36,456 nt of DNA from Gemmatimonadota bacterium (GTDB taxonomy: Bacteria > Gemmatimonadota > Gemmatimonadetes > Palauibacterales > Palauibacteraceae), in NCBI GenBank assembly GCA_029861425.1, contig JAOTZH010000014.1, positions 1 through 36,456 on the forward strand, read 5' to 3'. The notes under the pieces are model-generated. The model saw only the letters and a program-made list of their open reading frames with translations, was not told the origin of the DNA and searched no databases. The translations under genes were made by a program, and so were the position numbers. The first letter of the stretch is position 1. Every line of letters starts with the position of its first letter. Shown here one piece after another: positions 24,980 to 32,551 of the stretch.

Positions 24980-25006
24980 CCCGCGGCCGCCAGGCGTGAC
25001 CGCGGG
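24980..25006. terminator. GC-rich hairpin after the hydrolase pair
   Basis: CCCGCGG (24980-24986) can pair with CCGCGGG (25000-25006) around a 13-base loop, 13 bases after the stop at 24967. No T-run follows, so terminator activity is uncertain in this GC-rich sequence. The remaining bases to 25074 show only the GAGGAGG ribosome site of the next gene. Confidence 0.35.
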
Positions 25007-25074
25007 ACCGCCGGGTACGTCTGCAGGCAGGGGCCTCGGGGGCCCGGGCGGTGGGGCGAGGAGGACGTGCGGTG

Positions 25075-25767
25075 ATGGGAACGCGTGCTATCCGGATCGT
25101 GTCGATCGCGACGGCCGTTGCAGGATGCGCCGGCGGGGCGAGGCCGACACCCGTCGCCCCAAACGAGGAGCCCCGGGACCCGTCGACTGACCATCGGGCC
25201 ACGGAGGATCCAGCCCGGTCAGGTCCCGGGGGGACCGGTGCTCGACTCGAAGGCGGCTGCGGGTTCGCACCGACCGCTCTCACCCCTAAGTACCTGCTGC
25301 CCTTCCCCGAGGGCGAACTCTTCACGCTGACCCAGGGCAATTGCGGCCGCGCTTCGCACGCGGGTCGCTTCCGGTATTCCTTCGACTTCGAGATGCCCAT
25401 CGGGACGCCGGTCATCGCCGCCCGCGACGGGGTCGTGTTCACCGTCCGCGGCGACCGTTCGGATGGGACGGGACGGGTCGGCGACGAGAACTTCATCATC
25501 CTCGAGCATGAAGACGGCGAGTATTCCCGTTACATCCACCTGACGCGTGCCGGGGTCTTCGTCCTCCGCGGGCAGGCGGTGAGTCGCGGCGACACGATCG
25601 GCCTCTCGGGGCATTCCGGACGGAGCGCGTTTCCGCACCTCCACTTCGATGTGGCGGAGGCGTGCCGGGCCGGACCCTGTCAGACCGTCCCGAGTGCCTT
25701 TCTGAACGCAGAGCCCCCGATCCCCTCGGAACGCCGGACCTACTCCGCCCGCGGAGGCTCGAGGTGA
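25075..25767 (+). CDS. M23-family (LytM-like) metallopeptidase lipoprotein, 230 aa
   Basis: MGTRAIRIVSIATAVAGC is a lipoprotein signal (Cys18), followed by a Pro- and acid-rich linker to about 58. The peptidase domain keeps the zinc site: His95 in SHAGRFRYSFDFEMP with Asp104, and His188/His190 in FPHLHFDV. YSRYIHLTRAG supplies the other active-site His. It should therefore be able to cut peptidoglycan cross-links or other Gly-containing peptides in the cell envelope. ATG 25075 lies 9 bases after GAGGAGG. Two Cys pairs (C62/C90 and C205/C210 regions) may form disulfides. Confidence 0.9.
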   Translation: MGTRAIRIVSIATAVAGCAGGARPTPVAPNEEPRDPSTDHRATEDPARSGPGGTGARLEGGCGFAPTALTPKYLLPFPEGELFTLTQGNCGRASHAGRFRYSFDFEMPIGTPVIAARDGVVFTVRGDRSDGTGRVGDENFIILEHEDGEYSRYIHLTRAGVFVLRGQAVSRGDTIGLSGHSGRSAFPHLHFDVAEACRAGPCQTVPSAFLNAEPPIPSERRTYSARGGSR

Positions 25768-26432
25768 TCGGACGCCACTTCATGCGGCTGTTCGAGCGCG
25801 GCCCGATTCGAGACGTCGACTCGGAGGGTCGTTCGCAGACCATCGGCATACTCGCGCTGGGGTCCATGGCCGGGATCGTCATGGGTGCGGCGCTGGGCTT
25901 TTTACTGTTCCGGTGGAACCCCCTGATCGGGGCCATCGTGCTCGGCATTCCGTTCGCTTCAGGGATCTGGGCTTCGACGGAGTTCATCGTCCGGAACGCG
26001 GGCGTCGTCGCGGGGCAGATATATACGCCGTCGGGGGGTTCGACCCCCTACCTCGGCGAGCTCTCGCAGGAGGAGACGCTGATCATCCGCGGGTTGCTCG
26101 ACGAGGCGGTCGAGGCCCTCGAGGCTCGAGCCAGAGACCACCCGAACGACCCGCGCGCCCCGCTCCGACTGGCGGAGCTCCACCGCGACGAGACGCGGGA
26201 TCTCGTCGAGGCCGCCGCCTGGTTCAGACGCGCGGCGGCGGTCCCGGGCATCGGCAGGGACGCTCAGCGGCAGATCCTTAGAGAGCTGGTCGAGCTGTGC
26301 CGGGATCGTCTGGGCCGTCCCGAGCTCGCGGCCCCCGCCCTGCGCCGGGCTGCCGACGTGCACGCGGGGGACAGACTCGGCCATTGGGCTACTTCGGAGC
26401 TTCGCGCGCTGCGCGAGGCCGGCGAGGCGTAG
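25764..26432 (+). CDS. Membrane protein with TPR-like cytosolic domain, 222 aa
   Basis: GTG 25764 shares GTGA with the M23 gene stop and has GGAGG about 7 bases upstream. Two adjacent membrane segments lie at about 28-48 (ILALGSMAGIVMGAALGFLLF) and 52-70. From about 95 the protein is helical, with TPR-like units: EALEARARDHPNDPRAPLRLAELHRD, read as ALEARARDHPNDPRAPLRLA, then ETRDLVEAAAWFRRAAAVPG. I do not recognise a named family. It may be a scaffold for envelope proteins. The end of the plus-strand run is here; 22 bases separate it from the convergent PPK2 gene. Confidence 0.78.
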   Translation: MIGRHFMRLFERGPIRDVDSEGRSQTIGILALGSMAGIVMGAALGFLLFRWNPLIGAIVLGIPFASGIWASTEFIVRNAGVVAGQIYTPSGGSTPYLGELSQEETLIIRGLLDEAVEALEARARDHPNDPRAPLRLAELHRDETRDLVEAAAWFRRAAAVPGIGRDAQRQILRELVELCRDRLGRPELAAPALRRAADVHAGDRLGHWATSELRALREAGEA

Positions 26433-26454
26433 TCAGCCGGGCAGTGCCGCCCCC

Positions 26455-27357
26455 CTACAATCCGTCGAGCTCGGCCTCCAGCGCCGACTGGTGTCGGGCG
26501 AGTTCCCCCAGCTCATCGGCCGGCAGGACCGGGTAGCGCAGATCGAGCGCCTCAAGCTGGTCCCGGATGATCTTCGCCACCGTGAGCCTCATGAACGGCT
26601 TGCTGTCCGCGGGGATCGCGTACCACGGTGCGTGCGGCCGGGAGGTCGCGTCGAGGGTGTCCTCGAATGCCGCCATGTAGTCGTCCCAGTGCTCGCGCTC
26701 GGCGACGTCGCCGCCGCTGAACTTCCAGTTCTTGTCCGGACGGTCGATGCGACGGATGAACCGCCGGGCTTGCTCGTCCTTCGAGACGTTGAGCCAGAAC
26801 TTGAGGAGTACCGTGCCGTTTCGGGCGAGGTGCAGCTCGTGTTCGCGTATGGACTCATACCGCTCCCGCCACAGGGCGTCGAGGTCCGGCACACGCGGGA
26901 GTCGTTGACCTCCCAGGAACTCGGGGTGGACGCGTACGACCAGGACTTCCTCGTAGTAACTGCGGTTGAAGACGCCGATTCGCCCCCGCTCCGGGAGTCT
27001 CTTTGCCGTACGCCACAGAAAGTCGTGATCTAGCTCCTGTTTCGACGGGGCCTTGAACGAAAAGACCTGGAAGCCCGCCGGGTTCACGCCGGTGGTGACC
27101 GCTCGAATGGTCGAGTCCTTCCCGGCCGCGTCGATCGCCTGGAAGACGAGCAGCAGGGAGTAACGATCCGCGGCGTACAGTCGGCGCTGCGCCTCCGCGA
27201 TCTCGGCCACGACCGAGGAAAGCTCCTCCTTCAGAGAGGCGCGTTCCGGCGCGTCGGCCGGCGGCGCCGTCGCGGCTTCCGCCGCTCGAAACCCCCCGGT
27301 GAAGCCGACCCGGTAGGGGCTCTCCGGACAGCCGTAGTCGAACACCCCTGAACTCAC
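26455..27357 (-). CDS. ppk2: Polyphosphate kinase 2 family protein (class III-like), 300 aa
   Basis: PPK2 enzymes phosphorylate nucleotides (AMP, ADP or GDP) with polyphosphate as donor, in the cytosol. The Walker A motif is in VFQAIDAAGKDSTIRAV, Walker B and lid residues are in GVFNRSYYEEVLVVRVHPE, and the WNVSKDEQ-like region reads FWLNVSKDEQARRF. NPAGFQVFSFKAPSKQELDH is the wording seen in AMP/ADP-using class III enzymes, so that class is my best guess. The start is uncertain: GTG 27357 overlaps nothing and follows the stop of the upstream TPR gene; GTG 27345 is equally possible. The frame further upstream would overlap the TPR gene. Confidence 0.92.
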   Translation of the reverse strand: MSSGVFDYGCPESPYRVGFTGGFRAAEAATAPPADAPERASLKEELSSVVAEIAEAQRRLYAADRYSLLLVFQAIDAAGKDSTIRAVTTGVNPAGFQVFSFKAPSKQELDHDFLWRTAKRLPERGRIGVFNRSYYEEVLVVRVHPEFLGGQRLPRVPDLDALWRERYESIREHELHLARNGTVLLKFWLNVSKDEQARRFIRRIDRPDKNWKFSGGDVAEREHWDDYMAAFEDTLDATSRPHAPWYAIPADSKPFMRLTVAKIIRDQLEALDLRYPVLPADELGELARHQSALEAELDGL

Positions 27358-27361
27358 AGCC

Positions 27362-28981
27362 CTAGAACCGCGACGAGAAGAGCCAGATGTCCGCCCTGGC
27401 CCATTCACGCTCGAACCGGGCCTTCACCTCTGCCGCCTCCGCGTCCTTGCCCTGCGCCTCGAGCGCCTGGTAGAGACCGAACAGCGACCACCCGGAGTTC
27501 TCGTGATCCTCTAGTGCGTCCTCGAAGACGGCCTGGGCTTCGGCCGCCCGATCGGCGTCGAGCAGGATGGCCCCGAGCACCTGTCTGGTCGGCAGGTGCC
27601 AGGGCTCCGGCTCATCGTACGTCAGGCCGTCTTCGACCTCGACGGCCGCCCGGAGGGTGGCGATCGCCTCGTCCACGCGACCGGCGGCAAAGGCGATCTC
27701 TCCGGCGAGAAGACCGCGCGGCACCTGGAGCAGAACGGCCTGGTCGTGGAAGCGGAAGCGAGCCTCCCCGACCGTCGCCCTCAGCTCGTCGATGCGCGCC
27801 AGCTCTTCCTCCGCGGCCGCGGCGTAGCCCCGGCGCAGGTGCGCCATCCCGCGAGCGTAGCTCCACATCGACTGCTGGAACGCGTCGTCCTCCGGCTCGC
27901 CGGTGAGTGCCAGCACTTCGTCCCAGCGTCCGAAAATCGAGAGGGTCGCGGGGTGATACCAACCCCACGACGACTGGATCTTGCTCAGGTCCTTCGCGGC
28001 CTGCACGGCGACCGCGCTCTGTCCGTCCAATACGGCGGCGAACAGCAGCATGTGGAGATTGTGGCTCGGGTAGACTCCCGGTGGCCCACCGTGATCCGCC
28101 TTCTGGTCGGCATGCCACGCGCGCTGGTTCGAGCGGACGGCATCGCTGTACCGGCCGATGTTCATGTAGATGTGGGACGGCATGTGGCGAATGTGGCTCA
28201 CGGCGATCTGGTCGCCGAGGTAGTCGGCGCAGTCCTCGGCGAGACTCGGGTCCTGCGAACCCTCGACCAGATGGATGTAGAGGTGACACGCCCCCGGGTG
28301 CCGGATGTCGGCGGCCAGAACACCTTCGAGAATCGGCAGGATCACCCTTACGTCGTCGGCGTGCAGATCGACATCGCCACGGCGGGGACGAAGCAGCATG
28401 AGGGCTTCGGCGCGCAGGGTCTGGACGTCCAGATCGTTCGGGAACCGCTCTGCGACCTCACCCATCGCCCGCGCGTAGAGGGTATCGAGGCTCTTTCGCC
28501 GCTCCGCTGCCGGTTCCGCGTCGTAACGCACTTCGAACGCCGCGATCAGCGCCCGCTCGACGTCGCTCGCACCCTCGCTGTTCTCCTTCGCCTTCTGGAT
28601 GGCCGCATGGGCCCGTCGCTCGCGTCCCGGCGCCATCCCGCCGTTCAGGTACGGGCTGAGTGCCCAGGCCTCGCCCCAGTAGCACGCGGCGCAGTTCGGG
28701 TCCGCCGTCTGTGCCGCCTGGAACGACTCCGCCGCCGGGCCAGTCCCGAACGCGTACATGAGGAGGAGGCCCTGATCGAAATAGGCCTGCGCCTCGTCCG
28801 ACGACGTCACGATGGGTCGATTGTATGGTCCCAGGCCCTCGTAGAGCGGGATCTGCTCCGGCGCTTCGTCGGCCATCGCGCCGGGGACGGGCGCCGTCTC
28901 GACGGTCGCCGTGCGGCCCCCGCCACATGCCGTCGACAGTCCGAGTGAGAGGATCGCCGCGGTACGGAACAATTGGTTCAT
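27362..28981 (-). CDS. TPR-repeat lipoprotein, 539 aa
   Basis: MNQLFRTAAILSLGLSTAC is a lipoprotein signal (Cys19), then a short Ala/Pro linker. The rest is helical repeats: QAYFDQGLLLMYAFGTGPAAESFQAA with the conserved DPNCAACYWGEAWAL; a middle part with HLYIHLVEG and MPSHIYMNIGRYSDAVRSNQ; and C-terminal TPRs ending in EALEAQGKDAEAAEVKARFE. This family is common in environmental bacteria and has no assigned reaction; the conserved His and Cys residues in the middle could bind metal. ATG 28981 follows AAGGG. It is probably co-transcribed with PPK2, which starts 4 bases after its stop, though the functions show no evident link. Confidence 0.88.
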   Translation of the reverse strand: MNQLFRTAAILSLGLSTACGGGRTATVETAPVPGAMADEAPEQIPLYEGLGPYNRPIVTSSDEAQAYFDQGLLLMYAFGTGPAAESFQAAQTADPNCAACYWGEAWALSPYLNGGMAPGRERRAHAAIQKAKENSEGASDVERALIAAFEVRYDAEPAAERRKSLDTLYARAMGEVAERFPNDLDVQTLRAEALMLLRPRRGDVDLHADDVRVILPILEGVLAADIRHPGACHLYIHLVEGSQDPSLAEDCADYLGDQIAVSHIRHMPSHIYMNIGRYSDAVRSNQRAWHADQKADHGGPPGVYPSHNLHMLLFAAVLDGQSAVAVQAAKDLSKIQSSWGWYHPATLSIFGRWDEVLALTGEPEDDAFQQSMWSYARGMAHLRRGYAAAAEEELARIDELRATVGEARFRFHDQAVLLQVPRGLLAGEIAFAAGRVDEAIATLRAAVEVEDGLTYDEPEPWHLPTRQVLGAILLDADRAAEAQAVFEDALEDHENSGWSLFGLYQALEAQGKDAEAAEVKARFEREWARADIWLFSSRF

Positions 28982-29072
28982 TTCGCCCTTCCGGAGGTCT
29001 TGGAGTCGGGCGGGAACATTCTGACGGCCCGGCGCGGAGGTCAACCGGGTGGTCCGGGCGCCCTCCGTTTGC

Positions 29073-29624
29073 TCAGGCGCCTTCGTACGCCGTCCGGATC
29101 CAACCGACCAGCTCGGAGTCGACTTCCTCGGTAGCGCCGAGTCGCACGCGGTGCGTGACCATCCCCTTGCCGCTCTGCAGGCGGCTCGTCGTCTCGTGGC
29201 CCTTCAAGTTCAGGCCGACCTCGACCGCGGTGTTCGTCGCCGGACCCACGGTGGCGAACTGCTTGTTCCGGCGAAGGCTCACATACGCCTTCTTCGGCGA
29301 TACTTCCACGTCCCCGCCAAGACGCCGTACCTCGGCGATGATCGCGTCATACACGGGTCGCAGGTGCTCCTTCTTCCCCGTGTACTGCGCCGCGACCGGA
29401 TCGGCCGAGTCGCCGTCGCCGCTGTTCCGGTCCCGGAAGTCGTGCACGATGAAGTTCGCGAAGCCGTGGGTCACCCCATGTTCGGTCTTCAGGTACTTCA
29501 CCAGTTCGCCGTGCTTCTCCAGACCCGCGCCGGACAGAACCACGAACCAGTCCTCCGCCGTACGCCCGGTCTTCTCGAGGAGGTTCTCTCGCACCTTCGC
29601 GGCCGTCTCTTCTGGTGACGCCAT
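29073..29624 (-). CDS. DUF4287 plus DUF5655 domain protein, 183 aa
   Basis: The N-terminal half (ASPEETAAKVRENLLEKTGR, then TAEDWFVVL and HGVTHGFANFIVHDFRD, about 1-65) is DUF4287. The second half (LRPVYDAIIAEVRRLGGDVEVSPKKAYVSLRR, read as RPVYDAIIAEVRRLGGDVE, then KKAYVSLRRNKQFATV) is the DUF5655 fold, which ends with a Thr-Asn-x-Ala-Val-Glu-Val-Gly-Leu strand. Its reaction is unknown. ATG 29624 has GGAGGATAG just upstream, and only 2 bases separate it from the SRPBCC gene, so it is the last gene of the ArsR operon. Such domains often accompany ArsR/SRPBCC pairs. Confidence 0.88.
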   Translation of the reverse strand: MASPEETAAKVRENLLEKTGRTAEDWFVVLSGAGLEKHGELVKYLKTEHGVTHGFANFIVHDFRDRNSGDGDSADPVAAQYTGKKEHLRPVYDAIIAEVRRLGGDVEVSPKKAYVSLRRNKQFATVGPATNTAVEVGLNLKGHETTSRLQSGKGMVTHRVRLGATEEVDSELVGWIRTAYEGA

Positions 29625-29626
29625 CT

Positions 29627-30235
29627 CTATCCTCCAGCTCCTATTCGTGCGTCGCCCGGCTCTCGCACGTCACCGGCTTGTTGCGTCAGACCGGCCTCCC
29701 GGTGCCTCCACCGCTCGAGCAGATCCACTGCGTTCGGCGCCATCGTCGTCTTCGGCATCATCCACATCATCTTGTTCATCAGTGAGTAGGTGAGGCGCAT
29801 CTTGAGCGGGATCTGTCCGGTCTCGACCTCGGCTTTGAGCAGCCGCAGGATCTCTCGCCAGCCGCCAGCAGACTTCTCGGGCGCCTTGTGCTCCTCGGTC
29901 CACCCTTCGTGCGTCACGGTGACGCGGCAGCCGTCGTCGATCGATTCGAGATTCCAGGTCACCAGCGTAGGCGGCTCGTCCTTCGACGTGAACATGTACG
30001 TGTGCTGGAGCATGGTCGGCGGATCGACGTCGATCACGCGTCCGATCACGAAGATCCGCTTGCGATCGGGGCTCAGGTACTTGACCGGGCTGCCCGGCTC
30101 GAGGTCGGTCTCGAGGATCGTGTTGTAGAGCGGTCTCTGGATGGAGCCCGTCTTCGTGATCTCGTCCCAGACGCGATCCACGGGCGCCTTGATGTCGATC
30201 GAGACCATATGCTCGATACCCTGACTCGTGGCCAT
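29627..30235 (-). CDS. SRPBCC (AHSA1-like) domain protein, 202 aa
   Basis: The START/Bet v1-like fold is indicated by HMVSIDIKAPVDRVWDEITK at about 9-28, VIDVDPPTMLQHTYMF in the middle and RVTVTHEGWTEEHKAPEKSAGGWREIL (read as VTVTHEGWTEE, then SAGGWREILRLLKAEVETG) at the end. Such proteins bind hydrophobic ligands or act as Hsp90-activator-like domains. Pairing with an ArsR-type regulator is a recurring arrangement in which the two are co-expressed. ATG 30235 follows GAGGGAGAG. A C-terminal tail of about 40 residues after the domain is rich in Gly, Ala and Arg. Confidence 0.88.
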   Translation of the reverse strand: MATSQGIEHMVSIDIKAPVDRVWDEITKTGSIQRPLYNTILETDLEPGSPVKYLSPDRKRIFVIGRVIDVDPPTMLQHTYMFTSKDEPPTLVTWNLESIDDGCRVTVTHEGWTEEHKAPEKSAGGWREILRLLKAEVETGQIPLKMRLTYSLMNKMMWMMPKTTMAPNAVDLLERWRHREAGLTQQAGDVREPGDARIGAGG

Positions 30236-30284
30236 TGCTCTCCCTCGTTTCGTTTCGCGACCGCGCACGCGGCCCCGGACGTCG

Positions 30285-30674
30285 TCATCCGGCCTTTCCG
30301 AGGCCGACGGACTCGGAGTCCTCGCCCTCGTCCTCCCCCGACTCCAACTCCTTCTTCAGGTCGACCAGCGACTCGGCCCACGGTTTCCGCATCCGATCGA
30401 TCCATCGATCGGCGATCCGCTGGATCGGAACGGGATTGAAGTGGTTGATCGTCACTCTGCCCAGCTTCTGCCGAACCACGAGGTCGCCTTCTTCGAGTAC
30501 TCCCAGATGCTGCATCACCGCGAAGCGCGAGAGGGCCGGAAATCGCTCGGCCAGCTCGCCCGTCGGAAGCGGACGGACCTTCAGGACGTCCAGGATCTCG
30601 CGGCGCACGGGGTTTGCCAGCGCCCGCCACACGAGGTCCAGACCGTCGATCGAAGAAGGTCGTTTCGCTTCCAT
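30285..30674 (-). CDS. ArsR-family winged-helix regulator, 129 aa
   Basis: LVWRALANPVRREILDVLKVRPLPTGELAERF, read as WRALANPVRREILDVLK (about 16-32) and TGELAERF, followed by LSRFAVMQHLGVLEEGDLVVRQKLGR, gives the recognition helix and wing of the ArsR/SmtB fold. The metal-binding Cys pair of SmtB/ArsR is absent, which fits the metal-independent subgroup found with SRPBCC partners. ATG 30674 is used; GTG 30692 is in frame but would put six residues in the operator. There is no ribosome site before the ATG, and the predicted transcript starts a few bases upstream, so it may be leaderless. It heads the operon with the SRPBCC and DUF4287 genes and probably represses it. Confidence 0.92.
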   Translation of the reverse strand: MEAKRPSSIDGLDLVWRALANPVRREILDVLKVRPLPTGELAERFPALSRFAVMQHLGVLEEGDLVVRQKLGRVTINHFNPVPIQRIADRWIDRMRKPWAESLVDLKKELESGEDEGEDSESVGLGKAG

Positions 30675-30710
30675 AGGTGATAATATTATCACCTATGTGC
30701 CGACTGTCAA
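30672..30710 (-). promoter_or_regulatory. ArsR operon promoter with perfect palindromic operator
   Basis: The 26 bases 30672-30697 are a perfect palindrome: CATAGGTGATAAT followed by its exact complement. One end contains the ArsR start codon. On the minus strand, TTGACA (30710-30705) is followed after 16 bases by TAATAT (30688-30683), which lies inside the palindrome, so a repressor bound there would cover the -10 box, the start site and the ATG. This is the layout of an autoregulated ArsR promoter. It is a marked AT-rich island in GC-rich DNA. Confidence 0.85.
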
Positions 30711-30730
30711 TCTCCCGGTGAAGGGGGCGG

Positions 30731-30764
30731 AAAAAAACGCGCCGAACGAGGAAGTCCGGCGCGT
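30731..30764 (-). terminator. Rho-independent terminator of pckA
   Basis: ACGCGCCG (30737-30744) and CGGCGCGT (30757-30764) form an 8-bp stem with a 12-base loop. On the minus strand the stem is followed by seven T (complement of 30731-30737), the classic intrinsic terminator form. It lies 60 bases after the pckA stop and just before the ArsR promoter, insulating the two units. Confidence 0.85.
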
Positions 30765-30824
30765 CCTGGAGGGGCGTCTCTGGCGGGGGCGTTTCGGCCC
30801 CGGTCTACCCCGTCGGGGCGGCCC

Positions 30825-32432
30825 TCACACGGTGGGGCCGGCCCCGCACACTTCCGGCGGGCAGTCGTCCTCGTACTCCTTGAAGTTTTCCACAAAGAGC
30901 CCGGCCAGGCGACGCGCCCTCTCGTCGTAGGCGTGCTTGTCGGCCCACGTGTCGCGCGGTCGCAGGATGTCGCTCGGGACGCCCGGGACATCGGTGACCA
31001 CGTGAATGCCGAATACCGGATCCGGCTCGGTGGGTGCGTCGGCCAGCACACCCTGGTGAATCGCGTCCACCATGGCCCGGGTGTACGGCAGGTTGATACG
31101 CGAGCCTACTCCGAACGGGCCACCGCTCCAGCCGGTATTCACCAGCCAGGCGTTCGTGCCATGGGTCCGCATCCGCGCGGCGAGCATCTCGGCGTAGCGC
31201 GCCGGGTGCCAGACCAGGAACGGACCGCCGAAGCAGGGCGAGAACGTCGCCTCCGGATCCGTCACGCCGACCTCCGTGCCGGCGACCTTCGCCGTGTACC
31301 CGCTGATGAAGTGATACATCGCCTGCTCGGGCGTGAGCTTGCTCACTGGAGGGAGCACGCCGAAGGCATCCGCGGTCAGGAAGATCACATCCGTTGGGTG
31401 GCCGGCAACGCAGGGGATCTTCGCGTTCGCGATGTACTCGATCGGATAGCTGCCTCGCGTGTTCTGCGTCAGTGACGAGTCGGACCAGTCTACCGCGCGG
31501 TCGTCGCACAGGCCGACGTTCTCGAGCACGGTGCCAAACCGGATGGCGCGGTAGATGTCCGGCTCCTTCTCTTCTGACAGATCGATCGTCTTCGCGTAGC
31601 AACCGCCCTCGATGTTGAACACCCCGGTATCCGTCCAGCAGTGTTCATCGTCACCGATCAACAACCGGTTCGGATCGGCCGAAAGCGTCGTCTTTCCGGT
31701 GCCGGACAGCCCGAACAGGATCGAGGAGCTGGTCGAGTCCGGGTCCGCCGTCGCCGAGCAGTGCATGGAAAGCACGCCGCGCTTGGGCATCAGGTAGTTC
31801 ATGATCGTGAAGACGCCCTTCTTCATCTCGCCGGCGTACTCCGTACCGAGAATCGTCGCCTCGTTGTGGGCGAACGAGATGTCGACGCTGGTGGGCGAGG
31901 TCACACCCTCCACCGACTCGTCGGCCGACTGCTGACCCGCGTTGTAGACCACGAAATCCGGCTCGCCGAAGCCGGCGAGCTCATCGGCGGTCGGTCGAAT
32001 CAGCATGTTGTGCATGAACAGGGCGTGGTACGGCCGGGAGCAGATGATCCGGACGTTCAACCGGTGCGCTGGATCCCAACCCGCGAAGCCATCGATGACG
32101 TACAGGTGGTCCCGAGCGTTCAGAAAAGCGCGCGCTCTCTCCCGATTCTGTTCGAATGAGGCGGGCTCCAGCGGGAAGTTGACCGGTCCCCACCAGACGT
32201 CGTTCTCCGTCTCCGGGTCCTTGACGACATGCTTGTCGTTCGGCGAACGACCCATCTTCGCTCCGGAAAACGCCACGAGGGCGCCGTTGTCGGCGAGTCT
32301 TGTCTCCGCCTCACCCCCACCGAGGGCCTGTTCGTATAGCAAGGCCGGCGGCGGGTTTCTCGTCACATTTGTGACAGTGATCCCGTGCGCGCTGAGGTCC
32401 AGGGTCTTGGTTTCCGCTTCTGCTGTCGCCAT
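30825..32432 (-). CDS. pckA: Phosphoenolpyruvate carboxykinase (ATP), 535 aa
   Basis: PckA converts oxaloacetate and ATP to phosphoenolpyruvate, CO2 and ADP, the entry step to gluconeogenesis in the cytosol. The kinase P-loop is in ILFGLSGTGKTTLSADPNR, and FSGAKMGRSPNDKHVV, EYAGEMKKGVFT and GDDEHCW carry substrate and metal residues. FSPCFGGPFLVWHPARYAEM and NTGWSGGPFGVGSR are further family blocks. The length matches the usual 530-540. ATG 32432 has AGGGA about 10 bases upstream. A small stem (GCCGC/GCGGC, 32452-32465) lies in the leader. The start of this unit faces the polysaccharide deacetylase gene across 119 bases in which I see no certain promoter. Confidence 0.97.
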   Translation of the reverse strand: MATAEAETKTLDLSAHGITVTNVTRNPPPALLYEQALGGGEAETRLADNGALVAFSGAKMGRSPNDKHVVKDPETENDVWWGPVNFPLEPASFEQNRERARAFLNARDHLYVIDGFAGWDPAHRLNVRIICSRPYHALFMHNMLIRPTADELAGFGEPDFVVYNAGQQSADESVEGVTSPTSVDISFAHNEATILGTEYAGEMKKGVFTIMNYLMPKRGVLSMHCSATADPDSTSSSILFGLSGTGKTTLSADPNRLLIGDDEHCWTDTGVFNIEGGCYAKTIDLSEEKEPDIYRAIRFGTVLENVGLCDDRAVDWSDSSLTQNTRGSYPIEYIANAKIPCVAGHPTDVIFLTADAFGVLPPVSKLTPEQAMYHFISGYTAKVAGTEVGVTDPEATFSPCFGGPFLVWHPARYAEMLAARMRTHGTNAWLVNTGWSGGPFGVGSRINLPYTRAMVDAIHQGVLADAPTEPDPVFGIHVVTDVPGVPSDILRPRDTWADKHAYDERARRLAGLFVENFKEYEDDCPPEVCGAGPTV

Positions 32433-32551
32433 ATGGATAGGTCCCTCACACGCCGCCGAGGCGGCTTCGAGTGGTCTCTCTCGATTCCAGAGCAGTCGAT
32501 AAAGTTAGGCGGACATTCGAGAGATTTCTACCGTGCTCCGGAGAACTTCAG

